Shown one piece after another: positions 41,308 through 49,021 of a stretch of 64,000 bases of DNA. The position numbers were made by a program, and so were the translations under genes. Origin of the DNA: Pseudorhodoferax sp. Leaf265. GTDB lineage: Bacteria; Pseudomonadota; Gammaproteobacteria; Burkholderiales; Burkholderiaceae_C. Numbering within the stretch: the first letter of the stretch is position 1; every line of letters starts with the position of its first letter. The stretch lies in contig NZ_LMMT01000037.1 in NCBI RefSeq assembly GCF_001422365.1, forward strand, positions 144,775 through 208,774. Reading direction: 5' to 3'. The notes beneath the pieces were generated by a model, which saw only the letters and a program-made list of their open reading frames with translations, did not search any database and was not told where the DNA came from.

Positions 41308-41350
41308 TCCGCTTTGCGCAAGGGGGAGCGGCGCTTGTCCGCTTTGCGCA
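41308..41350. promoter_or_regulatory. Two 13-bp direct repeats, probable AraC/XylS operator
   Basis: TCCGCTTTGCGCA occurs perfectly at 41308-41320 and 41338-41350, a 30-bp period (about three helical turns). The pair lies in the 170-bp gap between the dioxygenase genes and the AraC-family regulator. Direct repeats are the usual target of AraC/XylS activators such as XylS and BenR. Confidence 0.65.
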
Positions 41351-41400
41351 GCGATCTGCCGCCACCGCGTGCTGGCGCGCTTCTTGCGCCAGACCACGCC

Positions 41401-42399
41401 GTGTTGACCAGCCAGACATCCCGTCCAGCCACCTCTGCCGTGTTCGAGCCCGCGCTGCTGCGCGCGCGTCGCCTGTTCGAGTCCGACGACCTGGAGGACA
41501 CGCGCACACGCATCTCGCGCGTGATGCAGCCGCACGGCCTGCAACCCATCGCGCGGCCGCGCGGCGGCCGGGCCCACATGGACTACCTCAGCGTGGGCGG
41601 CATCGGCATCGGCACCATCGCCTTCGGCGAGGCCATGCGCGTGGACGTGGCGCATGTGGAGGACTACCACCTGCTGATGTTCTGCCTGCGCGGCCAGGCC
41701 GACACGCTGGTCGGCGGCCAGGCACTGCAGACGCGGGGGCTGCAGGGCTTGGCCTGCGCGCCCGGCGAGCGCTTCCTGGCCGCGCTGTCGGCCGATGCCG
41801 AGCAACTGGTGTTGCGGCTGGACCGCCGCATGCTGGAGGCGCACGCGGGCCGGGCCATCCGCTTCGACACCGCCTTCGACCTGCGCCGCCCGGCCTTGCA
41901 GGCCTGGCTGCAGCAACTGCAGCTGCTGCTCAATGCCGAGCCCATGCTGGGGGCGGTGCATGCGCACCCGCTGGTGGCGCTGGAGATGGAGCGCTTGCTG
42001 GTGCAGCTGCTGCTGGCCGGCCAGCCCTGGGAGGAGCTTGCGTCCGCGCCCATGCTGCGCCCGGGGCAGGGCGGCCGCGCCTGCGTGCGCCGCGCCGAGG
42101 CCTACATGCGCGAGCACGCCGACGCGCCGCTGCGCATGCCCGACATCGCCGAGGCCGCCGGTGTGCCCGTGCGCACGCTGCAGGACGCCTTCCAGCGCGA
42201 GCGCGACTGCAGTCCCATGCAGTACCTGCGCTCGCTGCGGCTCGATGTGGCGCACCGCCGGCTGCGCGAGCCGCAGGCTGGCACCACGGTGGCCACGGTG
42301 GCGCTGGACTGCGGCTTCACGCACCTGGGCCGCTTCGCCCAGGCCTACGCGCAGCGCTTCGGCGAGGCGCCCTCGGCCACGCTGCGCCAGCGGGCTTGA
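41401..42399 (+). CDS. AraC/XylS-family regulator of the ring dioxygenase (AndR-like)
   Basis: A 332-residue regulator. The N-terminal about 200 residues form an AraC-binding-like sensor domain (FCLRGQADTLVGG); the C-terminal about 100 residues carry two helix-turn-helices (RMPDIAEAAGVPVRTLQDAFQRE and VATVALDCGFTHLGRFAQAYAQRFGEAP). It opens with GTG-TTG at 41401; an earlier ATG at 41242 is in frame but would translate through the operator repeats. It is divergent from the andA-like operon and probably activates it in response to the aromatic substrate. Confidence 0.82.
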   Translation: MLTSQTSRPATSAVFEPALLRARRLFESDDLEDTRTRISRVMQPHGLQPIARPRGGRAHMDYLSVGGIGIGTIAFGEAMRVDVAHVEDYHLLMFCLRGQADTLVGGQALQTRGLQGLACAPGERFLAALSADAEQLVLRLDRRMLEAHAGRAIRFDTAFDLRRPALQAWLQQLQLLLNAEPMLGAVHAHPLVALEMERLLVQLLLAGQPWEELASAPMLRPGQGGRACVRRAEAYMREHADAPLRMPDIAEAAGVPVRTLQDAFQRERDCSPMQYLRSLRLDVAHRRLREPQAGTTVATVALDCGFTHLGRFAQAYAQRFGEAPSATLRQRA

Positions 42400-42408
42400 G
42401 CCCGCGCC

Positions 42409-43143
42409 TCAGGGCGTGGCCGCGATCCGGCGCAGGGCCTGGGCGTCGAGGATGCTGATGCGCTTGTAGCTGAGTTCGATCACGCCCTGCGCGACCAGGC
42501 GCCCCAGTTCCTTGTTGATGGTCTGGCGCGACAGCGTCAGCATGGAGGCCAGGTCGTTCTGCGACAGCCGCACGCGCAGATCCAGCCCGCCCTGGTCCTG
42601 CTGGGCACCGTAGATCTCCGCCAGGCTCAGCAGCGTGGCCGCCACGCGGCCGGGCACGGGCGCCAGCATCTGGTTCTGCAGCAGCGCGACGCTCTGGCGC
42701 TGGCGCCGCAGGCCCAGCCTGGCCACGCCGCGCCACAGCACCGGTTCGGCGTCCAGCACGGCGACCACGGCGTCGCAAGGCAGGTGCACGATCACCGAGT
42801 CCTCGTGGGCGTGGTAGTCGTAGGGCAGCGGCACGTCCTCCAGCAGGCGCACCAGCGGCGCCACCTGGCCGGGCCCCAGCAGTGCGTTGACGTACTTGCG
42901 GCCGTGCCGGCTGCTGCTGCTGATCTCCAGGCAGCCCGAGACCACGGCCATCAGTTCGCGCTTGAGCGGGTCTTGCGACAGCAGCTGCGTGCGCCGCGTG
43001 TAGCGCTCCAGCCGCGCCGAGCGCATGAGCTCGTCCAGCCGCTGGTCGGGCCAGCTGCTGAAGAGCTCGATCAGGCGCAGCGCACGGGCGATCAGCGCGC
43101 GGCTGTCGGTGGCTTCGTCGTGGGTGGGCAAGGGCGGCATCAC
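42409..43143 (-). CDS. Crp/Fnr-family transcriptional regulator
   Basis: A 244-residue protein: a cyclic-nucleotide-binding-like beta barrel (about residues 30-145) and a C-terminal winged helix (RLSQNDLASMLTLSRQTINKELGRLVAQGVIEL). Only two scattered cysteines occur, so it lacks the FNR iron-sulphur cluster. It faces the porin gene across a 107-bp gap with a long perfect palindrome and is the obvious candidate to control the locus that runs from the porin to the second Bug gene. The effector is unknown. Confidence 0.85.
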   Translation of the reverse strand: MMPPLPTHDEATDSRALIARALRLIELFSSWPDQRLDELMRSARLERYTRRTQLLSQDPLKRELMAVVSGCLEISSSSRHGRKYVNALLGPGQVAPLVRLLEDVPLPYDYHAHEDSVIVHLPCDAVVAVLDAEPVLWRGVARLGLRRQRQSVALLQNQMLAPVPGRVAATLLSLAEIYGAQQDQGGLDLRVRLSQNDLASMLTLSRQTINKELGRLVAQGVIELSYKRISILDAQALRRIAATP

Positions 43144-43170
43144 AGGGTTCTCCCGGGCGCGATGTTCGCA

Positions 43171-43194
43171 AATCTGTCAATGCGTTGACAGATT
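43171..43194. promoter_or_regulatory. Perfect palindromic operator between the Crp/Fnr regulator and the porin
   Basis: 10-bp arms AATCTGTCAA are inverted around TGCG. The inner part has the spacing of a CRP-family site (TGTCA-N6-TGACA instead of TGTGA-N6-TCACA). It lies 27 nt upstream of the regulator start and 56 nt upstream of the porin start, so one protein could act on both promoters. Confidence 0.75.
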
Positions 43195-43250
43195 CGTTCG
43201 GCAGGCATTTCTATCGTTGGGCGCACTGCACACCAACGGAGACAAGACGG

Positions 43251-44306
43251 ATGAACAAGACAGCCGGCGCGGTCCTCGCGCTCGCGGCCTGTGGCTGCGC
43301 CTGGGCACAAGGCAACGTGGCGATCTACGGCACGGTCGATCTGGCCCTGACGCGGGCGAGTTCTGGCGGCGTCGCGACCACGGGCCTCAAGGAGGGCGGC
43401 CACACCGCATCGCGCATCGGTTTTCGCGGCACCGAGGACCTGGGCGGCGGCCTGGACGCGCACTTCCTGCTGGAGGCCGGCTACGACCCCGAGACCGGTG
43501 CCGGCACGCTGCCCGGCCCCGCCCTGGCGTTCTCGCGCCAGGCCTTCGTGGGCATCTCCGGCCCCTGGGGCCAGATCGACGCCGGCCGCATGTACACGCC
43601 GATGTTCTACACGCTGTTCAGGGCCGATCCCTACGGCGTGAACGCCGTCTTCTCGCCGTTGAACCTGGTGTCGGCCACCGATGCGCAGCCCGGCATCACG
43701 CCGTTCGCGGCGCGCGCCAGCGGCATGCTGCGCTACCGCACACCAGCCAGCAGCCCCTTCCTCGCGGACATCGCCTACGCACCCAGCAAGGCGGCGGAGC
43801 CGAGCCGGCGCAGCGGCGAGTTCAAGGGCGCCACCTTCGGCTGGTCGCGCAAGCCCTGGTATGTGGCCTATGGCTTCCAGCGCGCGCGTTCCGGTACCGC
43901 CGCCGCGCCGGTGGCCGTGCCGGCGGTGACCACCTACCACGCACTCAGCGCGAGCTACCAGTTTGCCGAGCTGACGCTCTACGCCCACGCCATGCGCACC
44001 ACGGCCCGCCATGCGGCGGCGCCCGATGCGCGCCTGTTCAGCCTCGGCGCCTCCTACCCCGTGACGCCCTTCTCCAGCCTCATCCTCGAAGGCGCCCAGC
44101 GCAAGGTCAGCGGCAGCGACCGCGCGCAGTTGGCCTGGACGCTGGGCTACGACCACCACCTGAGCAAGCGCACGGCGCTGTACGCCCGCTGGCTGGGACT
44201 GGACAACCGCGGCGGCGCCTCGGCCACGCTGGCCGGCGTGCCGGTCGTGGCCGACAGCGGAAACGGCGTGCGCGTGCTGGCCGCCGGCATCCGCCACAAC
44301 TTCTGA
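43251..44306 (+). CDS. Gram-negative porin (OmpC/Omp32-like)
   Basis: A 351-residue outer-membrane beta barrel. The signal peptide ends AWAQ, and the mature protein begins NVAIYGTVDLALTRAS, the usual betaproteobacterial porin opening. SRIGFRGTEDLGGGLDAHFLLEAGY and SRQAFVGISGPWGQIDAGRMYTP are constriction-loop region signatures, and it ends in aromatic Phe (RHNF), as barrel proteins do. GGAGA precedes the ATG. As first gene of the locus it probably admits that locus's substrate. Confidence 0.88.
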   Translation: MNKTAGAVLALAACGCAWAQGNVAIYGTVDLALTRASSGGVATTGLKEGGHTASRIGFRGTEDLGGGLDAHFLLEAGYDPETGAGTLPGPALAFSRQAFVGISGPWGQIDAGRMYTPMFYTLFRADPYGVNAVFSPLNLVSATDAQPGITPFAARASGMLRYRTPASSPFLADIAYAPSKAAEPSRRSGEFKGATFGWSRKPWYVAYGFQRARSGTAAAPVAVPAVTTYHALSASYQFAELTLYAHAMRTTARHAAAPDARLFSLGASYPVTPFSSLILEGAQRKVSGSDRAQLAWTLGYDHHLSKRTALYARWLGLDNRGGASATLAGVPVVADSGNGVRVLAAGIRHNF

Positions 44307-44321
44307 CCCGGAGCCCATCGC

Positions 44322-46436
44322 ATGGACCTCTTCGCATCCCAGCACGCCGGGCTGTCGGCCCTGTTCGCACCGCGTTCGATCGCGGTGGTCGGCGCGTCGA
44401 GCAGCGCGCAGAAGATCGGCGGCATCCCGGTCGACTACCAGCGCCGCTTCGGCTTCGGCGGCGCCGTGTACCCCGTCAACCCGCATGCCGAGCGCATCCA
44501 GGACCTGCCGGCCTGGCCCAGCGTGCAGGCCATCGGCCTGCCGGTGGACCTGGCCATCCTGGCCGTGCCCGCGCCGCTCGTGGACAGTGCCCTCGACGAC
44601 GCCGTGCAGGCCGGCGCCAAGGGCGTGGTGCTGTTCTCCTCGGGCTTCGCCGAGGTCGGCGCCGAGGGCGCGGCGGCGCAAGAGCGCCTGGGTGCCAGGG
44701 CGCGCGCGGCCGGCGTGCGGCTGATCGGGCCGAACTGCCTGGGGTTCATGAACGTGGCGCGCCATGTGTACGCCACCTTCTCGCCCGCGCCCAACGTGGG
44801 CCGCGTGCAGCCCGGGCGCATTGGGCTGGTCAGCCAGTCGGGCGCGTTCGGCGCCTACGCCTATGCCATGGCGCGCGCGCGCGGCGTCGGCCTGTCGCTG
44901 TGGGCCACCACCGGCAACGAGGCCGACGTGCAGCTGGCCGACTGCCTGGCCTGGCTGGCGCAGGACCCCGGCACCGACGTGATCATGGGCTACATCGAGG
45001 GCTGCCGCGACGGCCCACGGCTGCGCGCCGCGCTGGCGCTGGCGCAGGCCGCGGGCAAGCCGGTGGTCATGGTCAAGGTCGGCAGCACCGCGCTCGGCGC
45101 GCAAGCCGCGGCCTCGCACACGGCCGCGCTGGCCGGCGACGACGCCGTCTACGACGCGGTGTTCCGCCGCTACGGCGTGCTGCGCGCCCGCACGCTGACC
45201 GAGTTCTTCGACCTGGCCCACAGCGCGGCCGTGGCCGGGCGCCCGCGCGACCGCTCGATCGGCCTGTTCACGCTGTCGGGCGGCGTCGGCGCGCTCATGG
45301 CCGACGATGCCTCGGCCCGGGGCCTGGACGTGCGCCCGCTCGGCGAGGCCGCGCAGAACCGCCTGCGCGACTGGGTGCCGTTCGCGGCGCCGCGCAATCC
45401 GGTGGACATCACGGGCCAGGTCACGAACGACCTGTCGCTCATGGAGCGTGCCGCGCGCCTGATGCTGGACGACCAGCGCTTCGCCACCTGGATGGGCTTC
45501 CTCGCGGCGGCCGGCGCATCGGATGCGTTCTGGCCCGTGCTGCGCTCGCTGGTCGCCGCGCTGCGCGAGGCCTATCCCGACACGCTGCTGGCCGTCAGCA
45601 CGCTGCTGGCACCCGAGCGCCGCGCCGAGCTGGAGGCCATGCGCTGCCTGGTGTTCGCGGACCCGTCGGACGGCATCCGCACGGTCGCGGCGCTGGCCAG
45701 CCTGCCCGAGCGCGGCGCGGTGGCGCCGGCCGCGGCGGCCACCGGCCCGGCGGTGGCACTGGCGCCCGGCGCGCTGTCCGAGCCGGCTGCACTCGCGCTG
45801 CTGGCCGAGGCCGGCGTGCCCGTGGTGGCCCACCGCGTGGTGCACGACGCCGATGCCGCCGTGGCGGCGGCCGAGGCCCTGGGCGGCGCGGTGGCCTTGA
45901 AGGTGGTCAGTGCCGACATCGCGCACAAGTCCGACGTGGGCGGCGTGGCGCTGCGGCTCCAGGGCGCGGCGCAGGTGCGTGCCGCGTTCGAACGCACGCG
46001 CGCCAGTGCCCAGGCCGCGTTGCCCGCAGCGCGGTTGGAGGGTGCGCTCGTGGCCTGCATGGTGGACGGCCGTGGCGTGGAGTGCATCGCCGGCGTGCAC
46101 CGCGACCCGGTGTTCGGCCCCATCCTGATGTTCGGCCTGGGCGGCATCCATGTGGAGACGCTGCGCGACGTGGTGCTGCGCCCGCTGCCGCTGGCGCCCG
46201 GCGATGCACAGGCCATGCTCGGCGAGCTGCGCGGCGCCGCCATCCTGGACGGCGCGCGCGGCCGCCCGCCGGTGGACCGGGATGCCCTGGCCGCCGCGCT
46301 GCAGGCGCTCGCGGACTTCGCGCTGCGCGCCGGCGACACGCTGGCCAGCGCCGAGATCAATCCGCTGATCGCGCGGCCGGCGGGCGAGGGCGGCTGCGTG
46401 GCGGTGGACGCACTGGTCGTCGGGAGCGCTGCATGA
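44322..46436 (+). CDS. NDP-forming acyl-CoA synthetase (acetate--CoA ligase family)
   Basis: A 704-residue fusion of a CoA-binding Rossmann domain (about 10-130, IAVVGASSSAQKIGG), a succinyl-CoA-ligase-like domain (about 165-300, LVSQSGAFG and ASHTAALAG with the phospho-His) and a C-terminal ATP-grasp domain (about 485-700, ALKVVSADIAHKSDVGG, LMFGLGGIHVETLRDV, AEINPLIA). The family activates carboxylic acids with CoA and includes acetyl-, pimeloyl- and the Sphingobium feruloyl-CoA synthetase FerA. The nearby tannase-like esterase and VanAB make an aromatic acid plausible, but the substrate is not encoded in any motif. It overlaps the Bug gene by 4 nt. Confidence 0.85.
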   Translation: MDLFASQHAGLSALFAPRSIAVVGASSSAQKIGGIPVDYQRRFGFGGAVYPVNPHAERIQDLPAWPSVQAIGLPVDLAILAVPAPLVDSALDDAVQAGAKGVVLFSSGFAEVGAEGAAAQERLGARARAAGVRLIGPNCLGFMNVARHVYATFSPAPNVGRVQPGRIGLVSQSGAFGAYAYAMARARGVGLSLWATTGNEADVQLADCLAWLAQDPGTDVIMGYIEGCRDGPRLRAALALAQAAGKPVVMVKVGSTALGAQAAASHTAALAGDDAVYDAVFRRYGVLRARTLTEFFDLAHSAAVAGRPRDRSIGLFTLSGGVGALMADDASARGLDVRPLGEAAQNRLRDWVPFAAPRNPVDITGQVTNDLSLMERAARLMLDDQRFATWMGFLAAAGASDAFWPVLRSLVAALREAYPDTLLAVSTLLAPERRAELEAMRCLVFADPSDGIRTVAALASLPERGAVAPAAAATGPAVALAPGALSEPAALALLAEAGVPVVAHRVVHDADAAVAAAEALGGAVALKVVSADIAHKSDVGGVALRLQGAAQVRAAFERTRASAQAALPAARLEGALVACMVDGRGVECIAGVHRDPVFGPILMFGLGGIHVETLRDVVLRPLPLAPGDAQAMLGELRGAAILDGARGRPPVDRDALAAALQALADFALRAGDTLASAEINPLIARPAGEGGCVAVDALVVGSAA

Positions 46437-47422
46437 TGCGCCGCCGCCACCTGCTGCGCGGTGCGCTGGCGCTGCTGCCCCTGGGCGGGCTCGGCACGGC
46501 GGGCGCAGCCGAGGCCGACTACCCGTCCAAGCCGGTCCGCATCGTCGTGCAGTACCAGCCCGGCGGCTCGACCGACACGCTGGCGCGGCTGCTGGCCGAA
46601 GGCCTGGCCAGGAAGCTGGGCCAGCCCGTGGTGGTGGAGAACCGCAGCGGCGCGGGCGGCATCATCGGCACCGACCATGTGGCCAAGAGCGTGCCCGACG
46701 GCCACACGCTGCTGCTGACCACGCCGGCGCCCGTGGCCGCCAACCTCGCGCTGTACAGCAAGCTGCCCTACGACCCGCGCACCGACCTGCGCATGGTCTC
46801 GGACATCGCGACCATGCGCACCGTGCTGGCGGTCCACCCCTCGCTGCCGGCGCAGGATGTGAAAAGCCTGCTGGCCGTGCTGCGTCAGGCCCCGGGGCGC
46901 TATGCCATGGGGTCCTGGGGCCCCGGCACGCAGCCGCACCAGATCCAGGTCTACATGGACAGGACCTACGGCCTGCAGACCCTGCACGTGCCCTACAAGG
47001 GCGAGGGGCCGATGGCGATCGACCTGATCGCCGGCACCATCCAGATGACCGTGGGCTCCGTCACCACGCTGCAGCCCTACATCGCCGCCGGCAAGCTGCG
47101 CGCGCTGGCCGTGGCCGGCCCGCGGCGCGCGCGGGCGCTGCCCGCGGTGCCGACCTTCGCCGAGCAGGGCTATCCCGACGAGGTCTACGCCCAGACCGGG
47201 CCGACCTCGCTGATGGTGCCGGCCCGCACGCCCGACGCGGTGGTGGCCAGGCTGGGCCGCGCCGTGGCCGAGCTCGTGCACCAGCCCGAGACCAGCCGCC
47301 GCATCGAGGCGCTCGGTGCCGAGCCGGTCGGCAACACGCCCGAAGAAGCCACTGCCGCCTACCGCCAGTCGCTGCCCGTCACGCTGCGGCTGATCCAGGC
47401 CACCGGCGTGAAGCTGGACTGA
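46433..47422 (+). CDS. Bug-family (TctC) tripartite tricarboxylate receptor
   Basis: A 329-residue periplasmic receptor with a signal peptide (RRRHLLRGALALLPLGG, AGAAEA). Bug landmarks: YPSKPVRIVVQYQPGGSTD, VVVENRSGAGGIIG, VPYKGEGPMAIDLIAGTI and KLRALAVAGPRRA. Bug proteins bind small carboxylates. No TctA or TctB membrane gene is nearby, so it is an orphan. It is translationally coupled to the CoA synthetase upstream. Confidence 0.88.
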   Translation: MMRRRHLLRGALALLPLGGLGTAGAAEADYPSKPVRIVVQYQPGGSTDTLARLLAEGLARKLGQPVVVENRSGAGGIIGTDHVAKSVPDGHTLLLTTPAPVAANLALYSKLPYDPRTDLRMVSDIATMRTVLAVHPSLPAQDVKSLLAVLRQAPGRYAMGSWGPGTQPHQIQVYMDRTYGLQTLHVPYKGEGPMAIDLIAGTIQMTVGSVTTLQPYIAAGKLRALAVAGPRRARALPAVPTFAEQGYPDEVYAQTGPTSLMVPARTPDAVVARLGRAVAELVHQPETSRRIEALGAEPVGNTPEEATAAYRQSLPVTLRLIQATGVKLD

Positions 47423-47447
47423 ACACCCCACACCAGGAGACACCCCC

Positions 47448-48827
47448 ATGAGCACCACACCATCCTCCGCCGCGCTGGCCGCGGCGCGCCAGGCCCAGGC
47501 CCGCGCCATCGGCCTGTCGGCCTTCGTCTACGGCTACCCGCTGGTCGAGTCCTTCCGTACCTGCCGGTTGCAGACCTCGGCGGCCGCGGCCGGTCCCGAC
47601 CAGGGCTCGGACGCGCGCATGCCGATCGACCAGTTGCACCACAGCCCGCGGCCCTCCACCGACCAGGACCGCGACATCGTCACGCCGGCCAACGACCTGC
47701 TCTACAGCACGGGCTGGATCCACCTGGGCGACGGGCCACGCCTGCTGCAGGTGCCGTCCTCGGCCGCGCACCCGGGCCGCTACTTCGTGCTGGCGCTGTA
47801 CGACGCCTATACCGAGAACTTCGAGAACCTCGGCCCGCGCAACTGCGCGGCCGCGGGCGAGACGGTGGTGCTGGTCGGCCCGGGCGACCCCGTGCCCGAG
47901 GCGCTGGCCGGCCACCGCGTGGTGCGCTGCCCGACCACGCTGGTCTGGCTGATCGGCCGCATTCTGGCCGGCGACGAGGCCGACTGGCCGGCCGCGCGGG
48001 CGCTGCAGGCCGAGATCCGGCTCGCACCCGCGCCGGGCACGCCCACCGGGCGGCGACCAGGTGCCGTCGAAGCCTGGGAGGGCGCGCCGGTCGACGCCAT
48101 GGCCGCCTGTTCCGAGCAGGGCCAGCCGGCCGCGCAGGTGGCGCCGCTGTTCTTCGCCAACCTGTGCCGCGCGCTCGCCGACGCACCGGGCCGCACCGAG
48201 GACCAGGGCCTGCTGGCCTGGTTCGGCCAGGCCGCTCTGGTGGCCGGCTCCCACCTGGCCTGGGACGGCATCGACCCGCCGCTGCGCGCCGGCCTGGTCG
48301 AGGGCTTTGCCGAGGGCGTGGCGCTGGTCGCGGCCGCCGCGCGCAGCCGGCGTGCTCGGCCCTGGGTGCTGGCCTCGCGCGCGGGCCGCTACGGCAGCGA
48401 CTACCTCACGCGCGCGCTGACCGCCTACATCGGGCTGGGCGCGCTGGCCACCGACGAGGCGCTGTACGGCGCCGGCCACTTCGACGCCGAGCATGCGCCG
48501 CTGGACGGGCGGCGGCGCTACAGTCTGCGCTTCGCGGCCGACGAGATGCCGCCGGCCGATGCGTTCTGGTCGGTCACGCTGTACGACGCCGACCGCTTCC
48601 TGTACCGCAACGCGGCGCGCCGGCATTCCATCGGCGACCGCACGCCCGGCCTGCAGCGCGAGCCCGACGGCAGCCTGCAGATCGACTTCTCCCACGCGCC
48701 ACCGGCGCGCACCACCAACTGGCTGCCCACGCCGGCCGGCCCGTTCTACCTGATCCTGCGGCTGTACCACCCGCGCGAGGGCGTGCGCAGCTGGCGCATC
48801 CCGGCACTGCAGGTGCAGGAGGCCTGA
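47448..48827 (+). CDS. DUF1254/DUF1214 protein, first of a tandem pair
   Basis: A 459-residue protein without a signal peptide. The N-terminal half is DUF1254-like (SAFVYGYPLVESFRTCRL, DIVTPANDLLYSTGWIHLG, GRYFVLALYDAYTENFENLG); the last about 110 residues are DUF1214-like (FWSVTLYDADRFLYRNAARRH, IGDRTPGLQREPDGSLQIDF, FYLILRLYHPREG). The biochemical role of this family is unknown. CAGGAGA precedes the ATG. Its partner at 49022 has the same two domains but is clearly diverged, so the pair may form a heteromer or act on related compounds. Confidence 0.82.
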   Translation: MSTTPSSAALAAARQAQARAIGLSAFVYGYPLVESFRTCRLQTSAAAAGPDQGSDARMPIDQLHHSPRPSTDQDRDIVTPANDLLYSTGWIHLGDGPRLLQVPSSAAHPGRYFVLALYDAYTENFENLGPRNCAAAGETVVLVGPGDPVPEALAGHRVVRCPTTLVWLIGRILAGDEADWPAARALQAEIRLAPAPGTPTGRRPGAVEAWEGAPVDAMAACSEQGQPAAQVAPLFFANLCRALADAPGRTEDQGLLAWFGQAALVAGSHLAWDGIDPPLRAGLVEGFAEGVALVAAAARSRRARPWVLASRAGRYGSDYLTRALTAYIGLGALATDEALYGAGHFDAEHAPLDGRRRYSLRFAADEMPPADAFWSVTLYDADRFLYRNAARRHSIGDRTPGLQREPDGSLQIDFSHAPPARTTNWLPTPAGPFYLILRLYHPREGVRSWRIPALQVQEA

Positions 48828-48828
48828 A

Positions 48829-49021
48829 ATGAACCACCCCCGTTTGGATTTCTCACTGCGTGTAGAAATCCCATCCCCCCTCCAGGGGGCGCCGCGGGCG
48901 GCCGGGCAGAGCCCGTTCCGCCGCGTCTGCTGGCATGGCCTGCTCCGCGGCCTTCGGAGCATCGGCTTGCGTGCCGGTTTCGTGTCCTGCGGGTGGCGCG
49001 CCAGCGCCGTGGAAAACTGAG
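48829..49021. repeat. Palindrome-rich repeat-like spacer between the two DUF1254 genes
   Basis: A 193-nt spacer holding a hairpin with 8-bp arms GGATTTCT (48846-48871, extending to 11 bp with a bulge), a second hairpin CCCCCT-CC-AGGGGG (48876-48889) and further GC inverted motifs. It is open in one frame for 63 codons, but the translation has no features of a protein. The style is that of interspersed repeats seen in Comamonadaceae genomes; copy number cannot be checked here. Confidence 0.5.

Noticed and set aside
48829..49020. A 63-codon ORF between the DUF1254 genes
   Set aside because: It is composed of palindromic repeat-like DNA, with no ribosome-binding site and no protein-like features; annotated as a repeat instead.
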